Assembly (NCBI GenBank): GCA_900544075.1
Contig: UQTJ01000037.1
Location: forward strand, 1 to 28,897
DNA: 28,897 nt
From: an uncultured Bacteroides sp.
GTDB taxonomy: Bacteria > Bacteroidota > Bacteroidia > Bacteroidales > Bacteroidaceae
Direction of reading: 5' to 3'
Below, one piece after another: positions 7,910-17,001 of the stretch. The notes beneath the pieces were generated by a model. That model was not told the origin of the DNA. It did no database searches and saw nothing but the letters and a program-made list of their open reading frames with translations. Made by a program: the position numbers and the translations under genes. The first letter of the stretch is position 1; each line of letters begins with the position of its first letter.

Positions 7910-9106
7910 TTAATGTTTAAGTTTTTTATTTTGTAAATTCTTGAGTTGGTAAATTTCCGCAAATAATTCCACAAGGCAAGCATTGTCAAGTAACCACTTG
8001 TATCGTTCATTGTTATGCCCAGACCAGTCCCTGCCCATCAGTCCGTTTTCATCCCTGTAGTTATTCCAAGCATATTGTGCATTGTCTGCCATAGCATCCA
8101 CATACTTGCTGTTTCCGTCTATCTCATACAATGCCTTCAATCCTCTGAACAAGATTACATTAAACCACGACATATCCTTATGAACTTTTAATGTCGGTTT
8201 TTTCTTATCTGCCTTTGTGCGGAAAAAGGCATCCGTATTTGCAGCAGTACGTTGTGCATCTTCCAGATACTTTTTGTCACCTGTTTCTTCATAGAGTAAT
8301 ACTCCTGCCTGGATCATCTGACCGCTGTTATAAGCATACTTTTCTTTTGCTATTACACCTTTCAAGTCTACATTGTCCCAATAAAGGAAGTCCAATGGAT
8401 CACATAACCATTTTTTTGTCCATTCATAAGTCTCCTTGGCCTTTTTTAGGTATTTGTCATCTTTTGTCAGCCTATACAGTTTCACACAAAGTACAGATGA
8501 AGGAGCATTGGAACAAGAATGTTTGGAAGCCTTATTCTGCTCGCACCAAAATATACCTCCCCCCAATTCTTCAGTCCATCCGCTGTATATGTAATGAAAT
8601 AAGGCTATTGCTTTACTTAGGTAATAGCATTTATGCGTCAATTCATAGTAATCACAATAATCCAATGCAATCCAAATGTTGTCGTCATAATAACGTCCAT
8701 GCTGACCATATTTCACCGGATACGATTGGTAAGATGGAGGCTGCCGTTCGTCATCCCAATATTGTTCCAGTCCTGGCAAGATTTTCTGTACCATCAGTTC
8801 ATCATACTTCTTGTTTCCTGTAACCTTATACAAAGACACACATGCAGACAGCATCCCAGAATACGGCCACAGGAAAGAAGACTTTAGTGAACCCTCGAAA
8901 GAAGTACCTTCCGACAAATATGTTATTTTTTGTTCAGGATTTACTGGATAAGTCTCAGTAAGAAGTCCGTCGTTTGTCTTATAAAGTTCTAAGATATTAA
9001 ACAATATAGAATCCGCAACAGAAAGATAATAGTTTTTCTCTTGTGCATGTCCTACAGAAAAGACAAAGTAAAACAACAGGCTGGCTACTAAATGTATATT
9101 TTTCAT
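7910..9106 (-). CDS. GH76 endo-alpha-1,6-mannanase, 398 aa, periplasmic
   Basis: Retaining endo-enzyme that cuts unbranched alpha-1,6-mannan. The N-terminus is a type I signal peptide (hydrophobic LVASLLFYFVFSV, cleavage probably after GHA), not a lipoprotein signal, so the enzyme is expected in the periplasm, unlike the GH76 at 20213. The family's twin catalytic Asp pair is visible as RYYDDNIW (Asp141-Asp142). Further GH76 features are the aromatic helix repeats and the GGGIFWCEQNK and SNAPSS segments. The gene lies 36 bases after the EEP gene and 14 bases before GH125, within one operon. Probable role: shortening imported mannan fragments for GH125. Confidence 0.94.
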   Translation of the reverse strand: MKNIHLVASLLFYFVFSVGHAQEKNYYLSVADSILFNILELYKTNDGLLTETYPVNPEQKITYLSEGTSFEGSLKSSFLWPYSGMLSACVSLYKVTGNKKYDELMVQKILPGLEQYWDDERQPPSYQSYPVKYGQHGRYYDDNIWIALDYCDYYELTHKCYYLSKAIALFHYIYSGWTEELGGGIFWCEQNKASKHSCSNAPSSVLCVKLYRLTKDDKYLKKAKETYEWTKKWLCDPLDFLYWDNVDLKGVIAKEKYAYNSGQMIQAGVLLYEETGDKKYLEDAQRTAANTDAFFRTKADKKKPTLKVHKDMSWFNVILFRGLKALYEIDGNSKYVDAMADNAQYAWNNYRDENGLMGRDWSGHNNERYKWLLDNACLVELFAEIYQLKNLQNKKLKH

Positions 9107-9142
9107 ATATCTGAATTTTGAGTTGGCAGTTTCACACTTACA

Positions 9143-10075
9143 TCAGCGTAGAACTTCAAGTTCAACTACGACGGGGAAATGATCAGACGGCACACGTGCC
9201 TGACAATCTTTTACATCTATTTCACTTGGGCAGTCGTTTGTCTGCATGTTTTCGTTGTTTGCACTTACAGTCCTATAAGTATCAGTCAGTACACCGTATT
9301 TCTTGACATGAAAATCCGGAGACACAAAAATATGGTCTATTCGACTTTTCGTAAAACTAATAGGGTCAAAATTATTGAACGTACCATTTGTAGCATAACG
9401 AATGTCACATTTTTCATAAGAATCACAAAGCGTACCCTTATTAACAAGCACATCGTATGGCTTATGGGTTTGGTCAACATTAAAATCCCCCGTCAATATT
9501 ACAGGAAGCCCATTTCCGATTTCTTTTATCTTTTTTTGCACGAGCAATGCACTTTTCACGCGAGCATCCTTCCCAATATGGTCCATATGCAGATTAAAGA
9601 AAAGGAACTCAAATCCTGAATCCTTGCATTTAAAATGCCCCCAACTGCAAATACGTGGCAACACGGCATCCCAACCTTTGCTTGGTACATCAGGGGTCTC
9701 CGACATCCAAAAGTCACCTTTATCTATCACTTCAAACTTATCAGTACGGTAAAAAATTGCAGAATGTTCGCCTTTAGTCTTGCCGTTATCCCGTCCAACT
9801 CCGATATAATCATATTCTGACAAAGCCTTTTTCATGTCTTCCAATTGATGAATGAAACACTCTTGTGTTCCAAAAATGTCGAAGCCGTGATATTGCACAA
9901 TTCCCACTATCACAGGGTAGCGCAATCCCCATCCATTTCCATTTACTGAGTCATTGTGGTTTGCATTCCTTAAGTTATAAGATGCTGCAATAATTGACAC
10001 AGGACACTTCTTATCATTACAAGCATAAAAAACTATTGAAATTATGAAAACAGACAATAATACTTTTAGTTTCAT
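9143..10075 (-). CDS. Endonuclease/exonuclease/phosphatase-fold lipoprotein, 310 aa, candidate mannoside phosphatase or phosphodiesterase
   Basis: A metal-dependent phosphoester hydrolase of the EEP (DNase I-like) fold. The signal peptide is of lipoprotein type with Cys19 (VFYAC). EEP active-site elements appear in order: SYNLRN (Asn34), GTQE (Glu72), NLHMDH (His163), TGDFN (Asp197, Asn199), RIDHIF, and PSDHFP (Asp298, His299). The fold includes nucleases, sphingomyelinases and sugar or inositol phosphatases, so the substrate cannot be read from sequence alone. Its place between GH92 and GH76 in a mannan locus, with a secretion signal, argues for removing mannose-phosphate or phosphodiester groups of fungal mannan. 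I recall a related protein in the B. thetaiotaomicron mannan PUL described as a mannoside phosphatase. Gaps of 42 and 36 bases place it in the operon. Confidence 0.85.
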   Translation of the reverse strand: MKLKVLLSVFIISIVFYACNDKKCPVSIIAASYNLRNANHNDSVNGNGWGLRYPVIVGIVQYHGFDIFGTQECFIHQLEDMKKALSEYDYIGVGRDNGKTKGEHSAIFYRTDKFEVIDKGDFWMSETPDVPSKGWDAVLPRICSWGHFKCKDSGFEFLFFNLHMDHIGKDARVKSALLVQKKIKEIGNGLPVILTGDFNVDQTHKPYDVLVNKGTLCDSYEKCDIRYATNGTFNNFDPISFTKSRIDHIFVSPDFHVKKYGVLTDTYRTVSANNENMQTNDCPSEIDVKDCQARVPSDHFPVVVELEVLR

Positions 10076-10117
10076 AAATACTTAATTAATTGTTATTACG
10101 ATGCTAAAATAATACTT

Positions 10118-12403
10118 TTACTCCAAAGATAACGAATAAGGTACATCCTTTTCGGAGATGCCGCGTTTTTTATTGGGTGTCTTACTCATTCTGAACTGTA
10201 TGTTTGCACCATCAATTAATTGGTCATGAGTAAGGTAATTACGTGAATATGACTTTCCATTTACTTTCATATCATTTACATAACGATAATCGTTTCCTGT
10301 ATTGTCTGATTTTATGACAATTGTATTGCCATTTTCCAAGTGCAATTTTGCAGATTTGAATATTGGACTACCAATTATGTATTCATCCGTTCCGGGACAA
10401 ACTGTATAAAAGCCCAACGCTGAAAATACATACCATGCAGAAGTCTGTCCATTGTCTTCATCTCCGCAATATCCATCGGGTGCAGCCGAATACAACTTAT
10501 TCATTATTTCGCGTATCCAATATTGTGCCTTCCATGGTTTGCCTGAGTAATTATATAAATATACCATATGCTGGATTGGCTGATTACCATGGGCATATTG
10601 TCCCATATTCATTACTTGCATTTCGCGCATCTCGTGGATAATGCCCCTGCTCTCCAGTCCTAACCTGCTTGGGATAACAAACACTGAATCCATCATAGTA
10701 TTGAATTCTCTTTTACCACCCATTAAGTCGATAAGTCCCTGAGGGTCGTGGAACACACAGAAACTCCAATGCCAACTGTTTCCCTCGCAGAAATCTCCGC
10801 TCCAGTCAACGGCCCTAAAATTCGGATTGAACGTACCTTTATCATCCTTTCCCACCATAAGTTTATATTCTTGATGATATACGTTCTTATAATTCATAGC
10901 ACGTTTTTTATAAATTCCTATTTCACTGTCAGGCTTTCCTAACTTCTTTCCCAAAGTATAAATGGCCCAATCGTTATAAGCATATTCCAAAGTACGAGCC
11001 ACACTTTGTCCTATGCCAATATTGTTCGGGACATACCCCAAACTGTTATAAGCATCATAAGCCACACGCCCAGAAGCAGTGCCCTTCAGATGTGCGTTCG
11101 CACCATGCTTCAACGCTTTCCATAAAGTCTCAATGTCATAACCTCGTAAACCTTTAATATAGGCATCTGCCACTACGGATGCGGAATTGTTTCCTACCAT
11201 GCAATCCCTGTGTCCTGGGCTCGCCCATTCTGGCAAGAAACCGCTTTCCTTGTATGCATTCACAAGCCCCTCCTGCATTTTTACATTCATCGAAGGATAT
11301 ACCAGATTAAGCAATGGGAACAAAGAACGGAATGTATCCCAAAAACCTGTATCAGTAAACATATACCCTGGAAGCACCTTACCATTATACGGGCTGTAAT
11401 GCATCACTTTGCCGTCTTTGTCAATCTCGTAAAAACTGCGTGGGAACAGCAAAGAGCGATATAGACATGAATAAAACGTACGAAGGTTGTCTGTGTTATC
11501 ATCATCTATATCTATCTTACCCAATTCGTTGTTCCATTTTTCTTTTCCTTCCGCAACAAGCTGGTCGAAAGTTTTGTCGTCAAGTTCATTAAGGTTCAGT
11601 TCCGCTTGCTCGTGGCTGATGAACGACGATGCAATCCTTACATGTACCATTTCTCCTTTTGTTGTCTTAAATCCCACTACAGCCCCTGCGTGGTTACCTT
11701 TCACTTCGGTTTCTTCAGGATATATGCTGTTGTCCATTGCCGTGGCTACAAAAGTGAACGGCTTGTCAAATTCTATTACGAAATAATTTTTGAAATTTTC
11801 AGGCACACCACCGCTGTTTTTAGTGGAATAACCTACAATCTTGTTTTTTTCTGGAATTACTTTTACGTATGATCCCCTGTCGAATGCATCCAATACCATA
11901 TAGGCATTATTTGTTTCCGGATAGGTAAAACGAAACATCGCAGCACGCTCTGTCGGGACAATCTCTGTTGTCACGTCATGATCTGCAAGATAGACCTTAT
12001 AATAATATGGTTTTGCAACCTCAGCTTTGTGCGAGAACCAGCTGGCACGCCTGTCTTGGTCGAACACAAGTCCACCGGTAACAGGCATTACTGCAAACTG
12101 ACCATAATCGTTCATCCACGGACTTGGCTGATGAGTCTGCTTGAATCCACGAATTTTATCAGCGTTATAAGTATATGTCCACCCATCGCCCATTTTACCC
12201 GTCTGAGGTGTCCAAAAATTCATTCCCCATGGCAATGCTATTGCAGGATAAGTATTACCGGTTGACAATTCGAATTTCGATTGTGTGCCGACTAATGTGC
12301 TGACATAATCAACAGGGTTTTTAACTGCATAAAATGGTATAGTGCACAAAATGGCACAAAACAAAATCAGTAAACGTTTAATTGAAAATGAAAGTGTTTC
12401 CAT
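10118..12403 (-). CDS. GH92 alpha-mannosidase, 761 aa, secreted (HGNQPIQH subtype)
   Basis: A second GH92, predicted as a calcium-dependent periplasmic exo-alpha-mannosidase. The signal peptide is near residues 1-26 (LLILFCAILCTIPFYA). Conserved GH92 elements are VDYVSTLVGT, GNTYPAIALPWGMN, FCEGNSW with Glu540 as the recalled general acid, and GDEDNGQTSAWY with Asp650 in the base region. It differs from the GH92 at 2260 where the substrate's leaving sugar is expected: QTHQPSPWMNDYG replaces SHTHLSGTG and HGNQPIQHM replaces HGNEPSHHV, so a different linkage (alpha-1,3 or a mixed specificity) is likely; this is inference. It is the first gene of the minus-strand operon, divergent from the HTCS gene, with a promoter-like element 37 bases upstream. 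Confidence 0.93.
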   Translation of the reverse strand: METLSFSIKRLLILFCAILCTIPFYAVKNPVDYVSTLVGTQSKFELSTGNTYPAIALPWGMNFWTPQTGKMGDGWTYTYNADKIRGFKQTHQPSPWMNDYGQFAVMPVTGGLVFDQDRRASWFSHKAEVAKPYYYKVYLADHDVTTEIVPTERAAMFRFTYPETNNAYMVLDAFDRGSYVKVIPEKNKIVGYSTKNSGGVPENFKNYFVIEFDKPFTFVATAMDNSIYPEETEVKGNHAGAVVGFKTTKGEMVHVRIASSFISHEQAELNLNELDDKTFDQLVAEGKEKWNNELGKIDIDDDNTDNLRTFYSCLYRSLLFPRSFYEIDKDGKVMHYSPYNGKVLPGYMFTDTGFWDTFRSLFPLLNLVYPSMNVKMQEGLVNAYKESGFLPEWASPGHRDCMVGNNSASVVADAYIKGLRGYDIETLWKALKHGANAHLKGTASGRVAYDAYNSLGYVPNNIGIGQSVARTLEYAYNDWAIYTLGKKLGKPDSEIGIYKKRAMNYKNVYHQEYKLMVGKDDKGTFNPNFRAVDWSGDFCEGNSWHWSFCVFHDPQGLIDLMGGKREFNTMMDSVFVIPSRLGLESRGIIHEMREMQVMNMGQYAHGNQPIQHMVYLYNYSGKPWKAQYWIREIMNKLYSAAPDGYCGDEDNGQTSAWYVFSALGFYTVCPGTDEYIIGSPIFKSAKLHLENGNTIVIKSDNTGNDYRYVNDMKVNGKSYSRNYLTHDQLIDGANIQFRMSKTPNKKRGISEKDVPYSLSLE

Positions 12404-12439
12404 GAAATAATAAGTTTAATGGATTAAAAAAATTTGAGA

Positions 12440-12447
12440 CAAAAATA
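12440..12447 (-). promoter_or_regulatory. -7 element for the minus-strand enzyme operon
   Basis: Read on the minus strand this is TATTTTTG, a perfect TAnnTTTG match, placing transcription start about 30 bases before the GH92 ATG. No clear TTTG -33 element was found, as would suit a promoter that needs the HTCS activator. Confidence 0.5.
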
Positions 12448-12574
12448 ATGATAAAAGAAGCCCTTACTATTATTATTAGATTATAAAAAAGGAATTTGTC
12501 TATAACATTAACTACTATGTCGCAAATCTTTACCTATATTTTTTCCTGCAAAAGAATTTACCAAAAGTTTTTTT

Positions 12575-12582
12575 TACTTTTG
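12575..12582 (+). promoter_or_regulatory. -7 element for the HTCS gene
   Basis: TACTTTTG matches TAnnTTTG exactly. Transcription would begin near 12589, about 24 bases before the ATG at 12613. No TTTG -33 element was found at the expected distance. Confidence 0.5.
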
Positions 12583-12612
12583 CAATATAAATAGAAAATA
12601 ATTTTTAATATT

Positions 12613-15600
12613 ATGAGAAAACAGACAATCCTTATTTTATTAATTCTGACAAACATTTGGAACAACATCCATTCATATAACCTTAAGCAAATAGCAGACA
12701 AGGAATATATGACAAATAGTTCCATCACTTCATTGTGTCAGGATGATTACGGTATGCTATGGATTGGCACATGCGATGGCATGAATGTTTACAACGGTCA
12801 AAAGATAGAAGAGTTTAAGATTGCCAATGCCATAGACTATCTTACAGGCAATCTAATAGATCGCATCGTTTACACCGGCAATGACATATATTGGGTTCAA
12901 ACTTATCATGGGTTAAACCGTCTAGACCGTAAAACAAACGGAATAATCCATTACAGCGAGTTTCAGAAACTATTCTTAATGGATAAGGATAAATATGGAA
13001 ACCTGTTTATCATACAAGAAAGCAATAGTATTTACTATTGCCCGAAAAATGAAACCAAATTCAAGAAAATCAGCATCACAGGAGTGCTAATATCAGACAT
13101 TTTAAATTTTTTTATTGATGAACGCAACCTGATATGGATAACCATGGCAGGCTACAACCAGTGCTTTGAAATTATCCATGAGCCTTCCGGAGAAATAACT
13201 TTAGAGTCACGGCAACCAGAGCTAATCTACAGGTCAAGCCTACTATATTGTTTCAATGACGATGAACATCTGTTATATATAGACAAGGAATACAACTTTT
13301 TTTCTTACAATTTAAAATCCAAGGTTAATACACTAATATCCAATTTAAGGAAGGAAATACAGACCCATGGGAAAATATCATCAATAATCCGCTATCACGA
13401 TAAGTTTTTTATCGGTTTCCTCATGGACGGACTTTTAATATTGGAAAAACGGGATGATTCCCAAGAATATGACATCCAGCAAATTCCAATAAACAGCGGA
13501 GTTTTCTGCATGATAAAAGACCACTTTCAAGATGCTATTTGGATTGGTACAGACGGGCAAGGAGTTTATCTTTACTCAAACCCTCTTTATTCCATAAAAT
13601 CAGTTGTATTAAGCAATTTATATAGAAAAGCCGTAACCCCTGTAAGAGCACTGCATATTGACGATGAACGGACATTATGGATAGGAACAAAAGGCAACGG
13701 CATCATCAAGGCATATAATTATGACGCGAAGAAAGAGATATTCGATTGCAAGACCGAAATGCTTACAATCTCGAACTCAGATATAGGCAGTAATGCCGTC
13801 TATTGCTTTTCCAAAAGCAAGCATAACCTGTTATGGATTGGCAACGAGGAAGGCTTATGCTATTACTCATATAAAGACAAACGCATCAGAAGACTTCCAG
13901 TCATAATTAATGGCAAACATTTAAAATACATACACGACATATATGAGACCAAGAACTCAGAGTTATGGATAGCAAGTGTAGGCATGGGGATAGTTAAGGC
14001 GCGGCTGACAGGGAGTCCCGACACTCCCAGGCTTGAGGATATGCGTATTTATACTATTAATGAAGGCCAGATAGGATCAAATTATTTTTTTACCATTTAC
14101 CATGAAGACGAAAACCCACCTCTTTTCGGTAATAAAGGTTATGGAGTATTCCGATACAATGAGAAAACCGATGTACTTGAGCCTGTCGCTACCCACAAAT
14201 ATGATAATATGACACTGAACAACATTCTTGCAATCAACAAGGATAGTTGCGGAAGCTATCTCTTGGGAACAAGCTACGGACTTATCAAGCTATCCCCAGA
14301 TTCGTCATACCATCTTTTCAATACCAAAGACGGATTCCCAAACAGCACGATACATGAAATACTGAAAACCTCGCCGTATAATTTTTGGCTGAGCACAAAT
14401 ATGGGAATGATAAATTTTGACACACGTAGCAACGTGTTTAGGACGTATGGGGTCGGCGACGGCCTGAGAGTTGTGGAGTTCTGCGACGGGGCAGCTTTCC
14501 GTGACCCACAAACAGGCGTGTTATATTTTGGAGGTATAAACGGATTTGTTACAATTACAGCAGACGGACAAACAGAACATCCATACATGCCACCTATATA
14601 TTTTGACAAGTTATCAATATTCGGAGAGCAATACAGCTTAGGAGAATACATAACTTTGGAAAACGGAGAAAAAAAATTGAATTTGGATTACAATCAGAAT
14701 TTCTTCTCCGTATCTTTTATATGTGTGGATTTTTTGAACGGCAACAATTATACTTTCTCATACAAGTTAAAAGGATTAAGCGAACAATGGATAAACAATG
14801 GTACGGAAAGTAGTATTGCTTTCACAAACATGGCTCCAGGGGAATACACATTACAGGTAAAATATTACAACAGTGTTTTCGATAGTGAGAGTAAAATATA
14901 TTCATTGACTATATGTATTGCCAATCCATGGTACACATCATGGTGGGCAAAAATAATTTATTCAATATGTGTTCTCACAATAATAGGACTGTTTGTTCAC
15001 TCTGCCACTATGCGAATGAGACGTAAAAAACAAGAAATGCTAAATGATATTGAAAGACGCCACCAAAAGAACGTATTCGAGTCCAAGCTCAGCTTTTTCA
15101 CTAACATAGCACATGAATTCTGCACACCACTGACATTGATTTGCGGACCTTGCGAGCGCATTCTTTCCACAAAAGGATTAAACAAATTAGTATCGGACTA
15201 TGTACAGATGATACAAGTAAATGCAGAGCGATTGAAATATTTGATTAACGAGCTGATAGAGTTTCGCAGAATAGAAACTGGACACAGGGAACTCATAATA
15301 GAAACATTAGACGTATCGTTACTCATGAAAAGCCTAACAAGAAGCTTCGTAGAAATAGCAAAATCAAGGAATATCAGATTTATGAGCAAAATATCCGAAG
15401 ACATGTCGTGGAATACGGATAAAGGTTTTCTAAATACAATTGTCATTAATTTGATTTCGAATGCATTCAAATACACACCATCGGGTAAATGCATAAAAGT
15501 AAGCTTGGAAACCAAAGAAGGATTTCTGAAGATTTGTGTGGCAAACGAAGGCAGCTACATTAAAGACAGTGATTTTCAGAGGCTTTTCAATCGCTATACC

Positions 15601-16656
15601 ATATTGGATAGTTTCGAGAATCAGGATAAGAAAAATTTCTCACGTAATGGATTAGGATTAGCCATTTCGTATAACATGGCGCAGTTATTGGATGGCGAGC
15701 TAAAAGCAGAGAACTCACCTGACGGATGGGTTGTGTTTACTCTGACATTACCAGCTCTCAGTCCTGACAACCAGAAAGAAAAGCGCATCACATCGGAATA
15801 TATTCCTGAAAAAATATATATGCAACCAATGATTAAACTGCCTGATTACGAGTTTGACAAAATGCGTCCGACGATTTTGGTTATTGACGATGAAATAGAG
15901 ATTTTATGGCTTATTGGAGAAATCTTCTCGAACGACTTCAATGTGGTGACGTTACAAGATGCAGGCAAGACTGATGATGTGTTGAATGAGATGTCTCCAA
16001 ACGTTATTATATGCGATATTAAAATGCCAGATACAAACGGAATAGAACTGGTAAAAAGAATAAAGTCGCAAAAAGAAACTTCGCATATACCAATAATAAT
16101 CATTTCCGGACACTACGAAATGCAACAGCAAATGGAAGCTATTTCCTCCGGAGCTGAGATGTATATCACGAAACCGTTCAGTACGGAATTCCTACGCATA
16201 TCTGTCATGCAAGTAATGGAACGCAAAGAAAGACTAAAAAGCTATTTCAGTTCGCCAATCAGTTCTTTCGAAAAAACAGAAGGAAAGCTTATGCATAGGG
16301 ACTCGAAAAAGTTCTTGCAATCGGTACTGAAAATCATAAATGACAATATAACAAATAGCGAACTGACAACAAATTTCATCGCCGAAAAATTAGCTATGAG
16401 TTCAAGAAGCCTATACCGTAAAATGGAAGAAACTGGCAACGGCAGTCCTACCGTTCTGATTAAAATCTGCCGTTTGCATGTGGCTAAGGATTTACTACTA
16501 ACGACGCACAAAACGGTTGATGAAATAGTGTTCGATTCAGGTTTTTCCAATAAAGTATCCTTTTTCAAAGCCTTTCGCGAAATGTACGGCTGCACGCCAA
16601 AAGATTTTAGGAAGAGGCAATTCAAAGAGATAAACGATGACAATGATAACGAATAA
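12613..16656 (+). CDS. Hybrid two-component system regulator (HTCS), 1347 aa
   Basis: An inner-membrane sensor, kinase, receiver and transcription factor in one chain, expected to sense a mannan oligosaccharide in the periplasm and activate this PUL. Order: N-terminal signal or membrane anchor (about 1-22); a two-propeller sensor of repeated LWIGT-type blades (for example GMLWIGTCDG, AIWIGTDGQG, TLWIGTKGNG, LLWIGNEEG) to about residue 660; a Y_Y_Y domain to about 768; one membrane helix (about 778-800); HisKA with His834; an ATPase domain with NLISNAFKYTP and GLGLAIS near 1013; a receiver with Asp1092-Asp1093, phospho-acceptor Asp1135 and Lys1187; and an AraC-type helix-turn-helix after about 1240. 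The H-box reads HEFCTPL where HEFRTPL is usual. Full length, intact, and between the two divergent operons. Confidence 0.96.
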   Translation: MRKQTILILLILTNIWNNIHSYNLKQIADKEYMTNSSITSLCQDDYGMLWIGTCDGMNVYNGQKIEEFKIANAIDYLTGNLIDRIVYTGNDIYWVQTYHGLNRLDRKTNGIIHYSEFQKLFLMDKDKYGNLFIIQESNSIYYCPKNETKFKKISITGVLISDILNFFIDERNLIWITMAGYNQCFEIIHEPSGEITLESRQPELIYRSSLLYCFNDDEHLLYIDKEYNFFSYNLKSKVNTLISNLRKEIQTHGKISSIIRYHDKFFIGFLMDGLLILEKRDDSQEYDIQQIPINSGVFCMIKDHFQDAIWIGTDGQGVYLYSNPLYSIKSVVLSNLYRKAVTPVRALHIDDERTLWIGTKGNGIIKAYNYDAKKEIFDCKTEMLTISNSDIGSNAVYCFSKSKHNLLWIGNEEGLCYYSYKDKRIRRLPVIINGKHLKYIHDIYETKNSELWIASVGMGIVKARLTGSPDTPRLEDMRIYTINEGQIGSNYFFTIYHEDENPPLFGNKGYGVFRYNEKTDVLEPVATHKYDNMTLNNILAINKDSCGSYLLGTSYGLIKLSPDSSYHLFNTKDGFPNSTIHEILKTSPYNFWLSTNMGMINFDTRSNVFRTYGVGDGLRVVEFCDGAAFRDPQTGVLYFGGINGFVTITADGQTEHPYMPPIYFDKLSIFGEQYSLGEYITLENGEKKLNLDYNQNFFSVSFICVDFLNGNNYTFSYKLKGLSEQWINNGTESSIAFTNMAPGEYTLQVKYYNSVFDSESKIYSLTICIANPWYTSWWAKIIYSICVLTIIGLFVHSATMRMRRKKQEMLNDIERRHQKNVFESKLSFFTNIAHEFCTPLTLICGPCERILSTKGLNKLVSDYVQMIQVNAERLKYLINELIEFRRIETGHRELIIETLDVSLLMKSLTRSFVEIAKSRNIRFMSKISEDMSWNTDKGFLNTIVINLISNAFKYTPSGKCIKVSLETKEGFLKICVANEGSYIKDSDFQRLFNRYTILDSFENQDKKNFSRNGLGLAISYNMAQLLDGELKAENSPDGWVVFTLTLPALSPDNQKEKRITSEYIPEKIYMQPMIKLPDYEFDKMRPTILVIDDEIEILWLIGEIFSNDFNVVTLQDAGKTDDVLNEMSPNVIICDIKMPDTNGIELVKRIKSQKETSHIPIIIISGHYEMQQQMEAISSGAEMYITKPFSTEFLRISVMQVMERKERLKSYFSSPISSFEKTEGKLMHRDSKKFLQSVLKIINDNITNSELTTNFIAEKLAMSSRSLYRKMEETGNGSPTVLIKICRLHVAKDLLLTTHKTVDEIVFDSGFSNKVSFFKAFREMYGCTPKDFRKRQFKEINDDNDNE

Positions 16657-16687
16657 ATAACCGTGATAAAAAAATCTTCGTTGTTAT

Positions 16688-16745
16688 GGATCAAACGCTT
16701 TGTCGTTTCAATCAAAAAGACGAAGCGTTTGATCCGTATTTTTTT
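16688..16745 (+). terminator. Rho-independent terminator after the HTCS gene
   Basis: GGATCAAACGCTT (16688-16700) pairs perfectly with AAGCGTTTGATCC (16723-16735), the stem can extend further inward, and a T-run follows at about 16739. It lies about 30 bases past the stop codon. Confidence 0.88.
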
Positions 16746-16936
16746 ACAGTTTTTCCATCTGATTTGCAAGACGGTTGAACAAGTTAGCATCGACAGACCA
16801 ACGACCAATTTAGTTCTTGCAGACTTTTGCACGTTGCAAAACTCGAGTAAGTAAAACATTGTGATAATGTAGTAAATAATCGTGCCAATGACAAAAAAAC
16901 AACGAACTAACTATTCTTATTATTCCTCTGCCATTC
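16746..16936 (+). other. Intergenic leader region between HTCS and the Sus operon
   Basis: No gene is seen. AT-rich sequence just upstream of the operon's -7 element; the HTCS binding site would be expected here, but I could not identify a direct repeat that stands out. Confidence 0.4.
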
Positions 16937-16944
16937 TATCTTTG
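16937..16944 (+). promoter_or_regulatory. -7 element for the outer-membrane (Sus) operon
   Basis: TATCTTTG matches TAnnTTTG exactly, predicting a start near 16951 and a leader of about 50 bases. The -33 region lacks TTTG, consistent with a regulated promoter. Confidence 0.5.
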
Positions 16945-17001
16945 CCACAACGTCCGAGACGAACAATATTTTTTTATTATTAACTAAATCTTTAATATCT
17001 G

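Noticed and set aside
8191..8823. Plus-strand open frame of 210 aa
   Set aside because: It lies wholly antisense to the GH76 gene, has no recognisable motif and a Cys/His/Ser-rich composition typical of antisense frames.
12613..16656. Possibility that the regulator is two genes or frameshifted
   Set aside because: One continuous frame carries all expected HTCS domains in the normal order and length.
16242..16859. Minus-strand open frame of 205 aa
   Set aside because: It overlaps the HTCS C-terminal AraC domain and runs through the HTCS terminator hairpin; no domain is visible.
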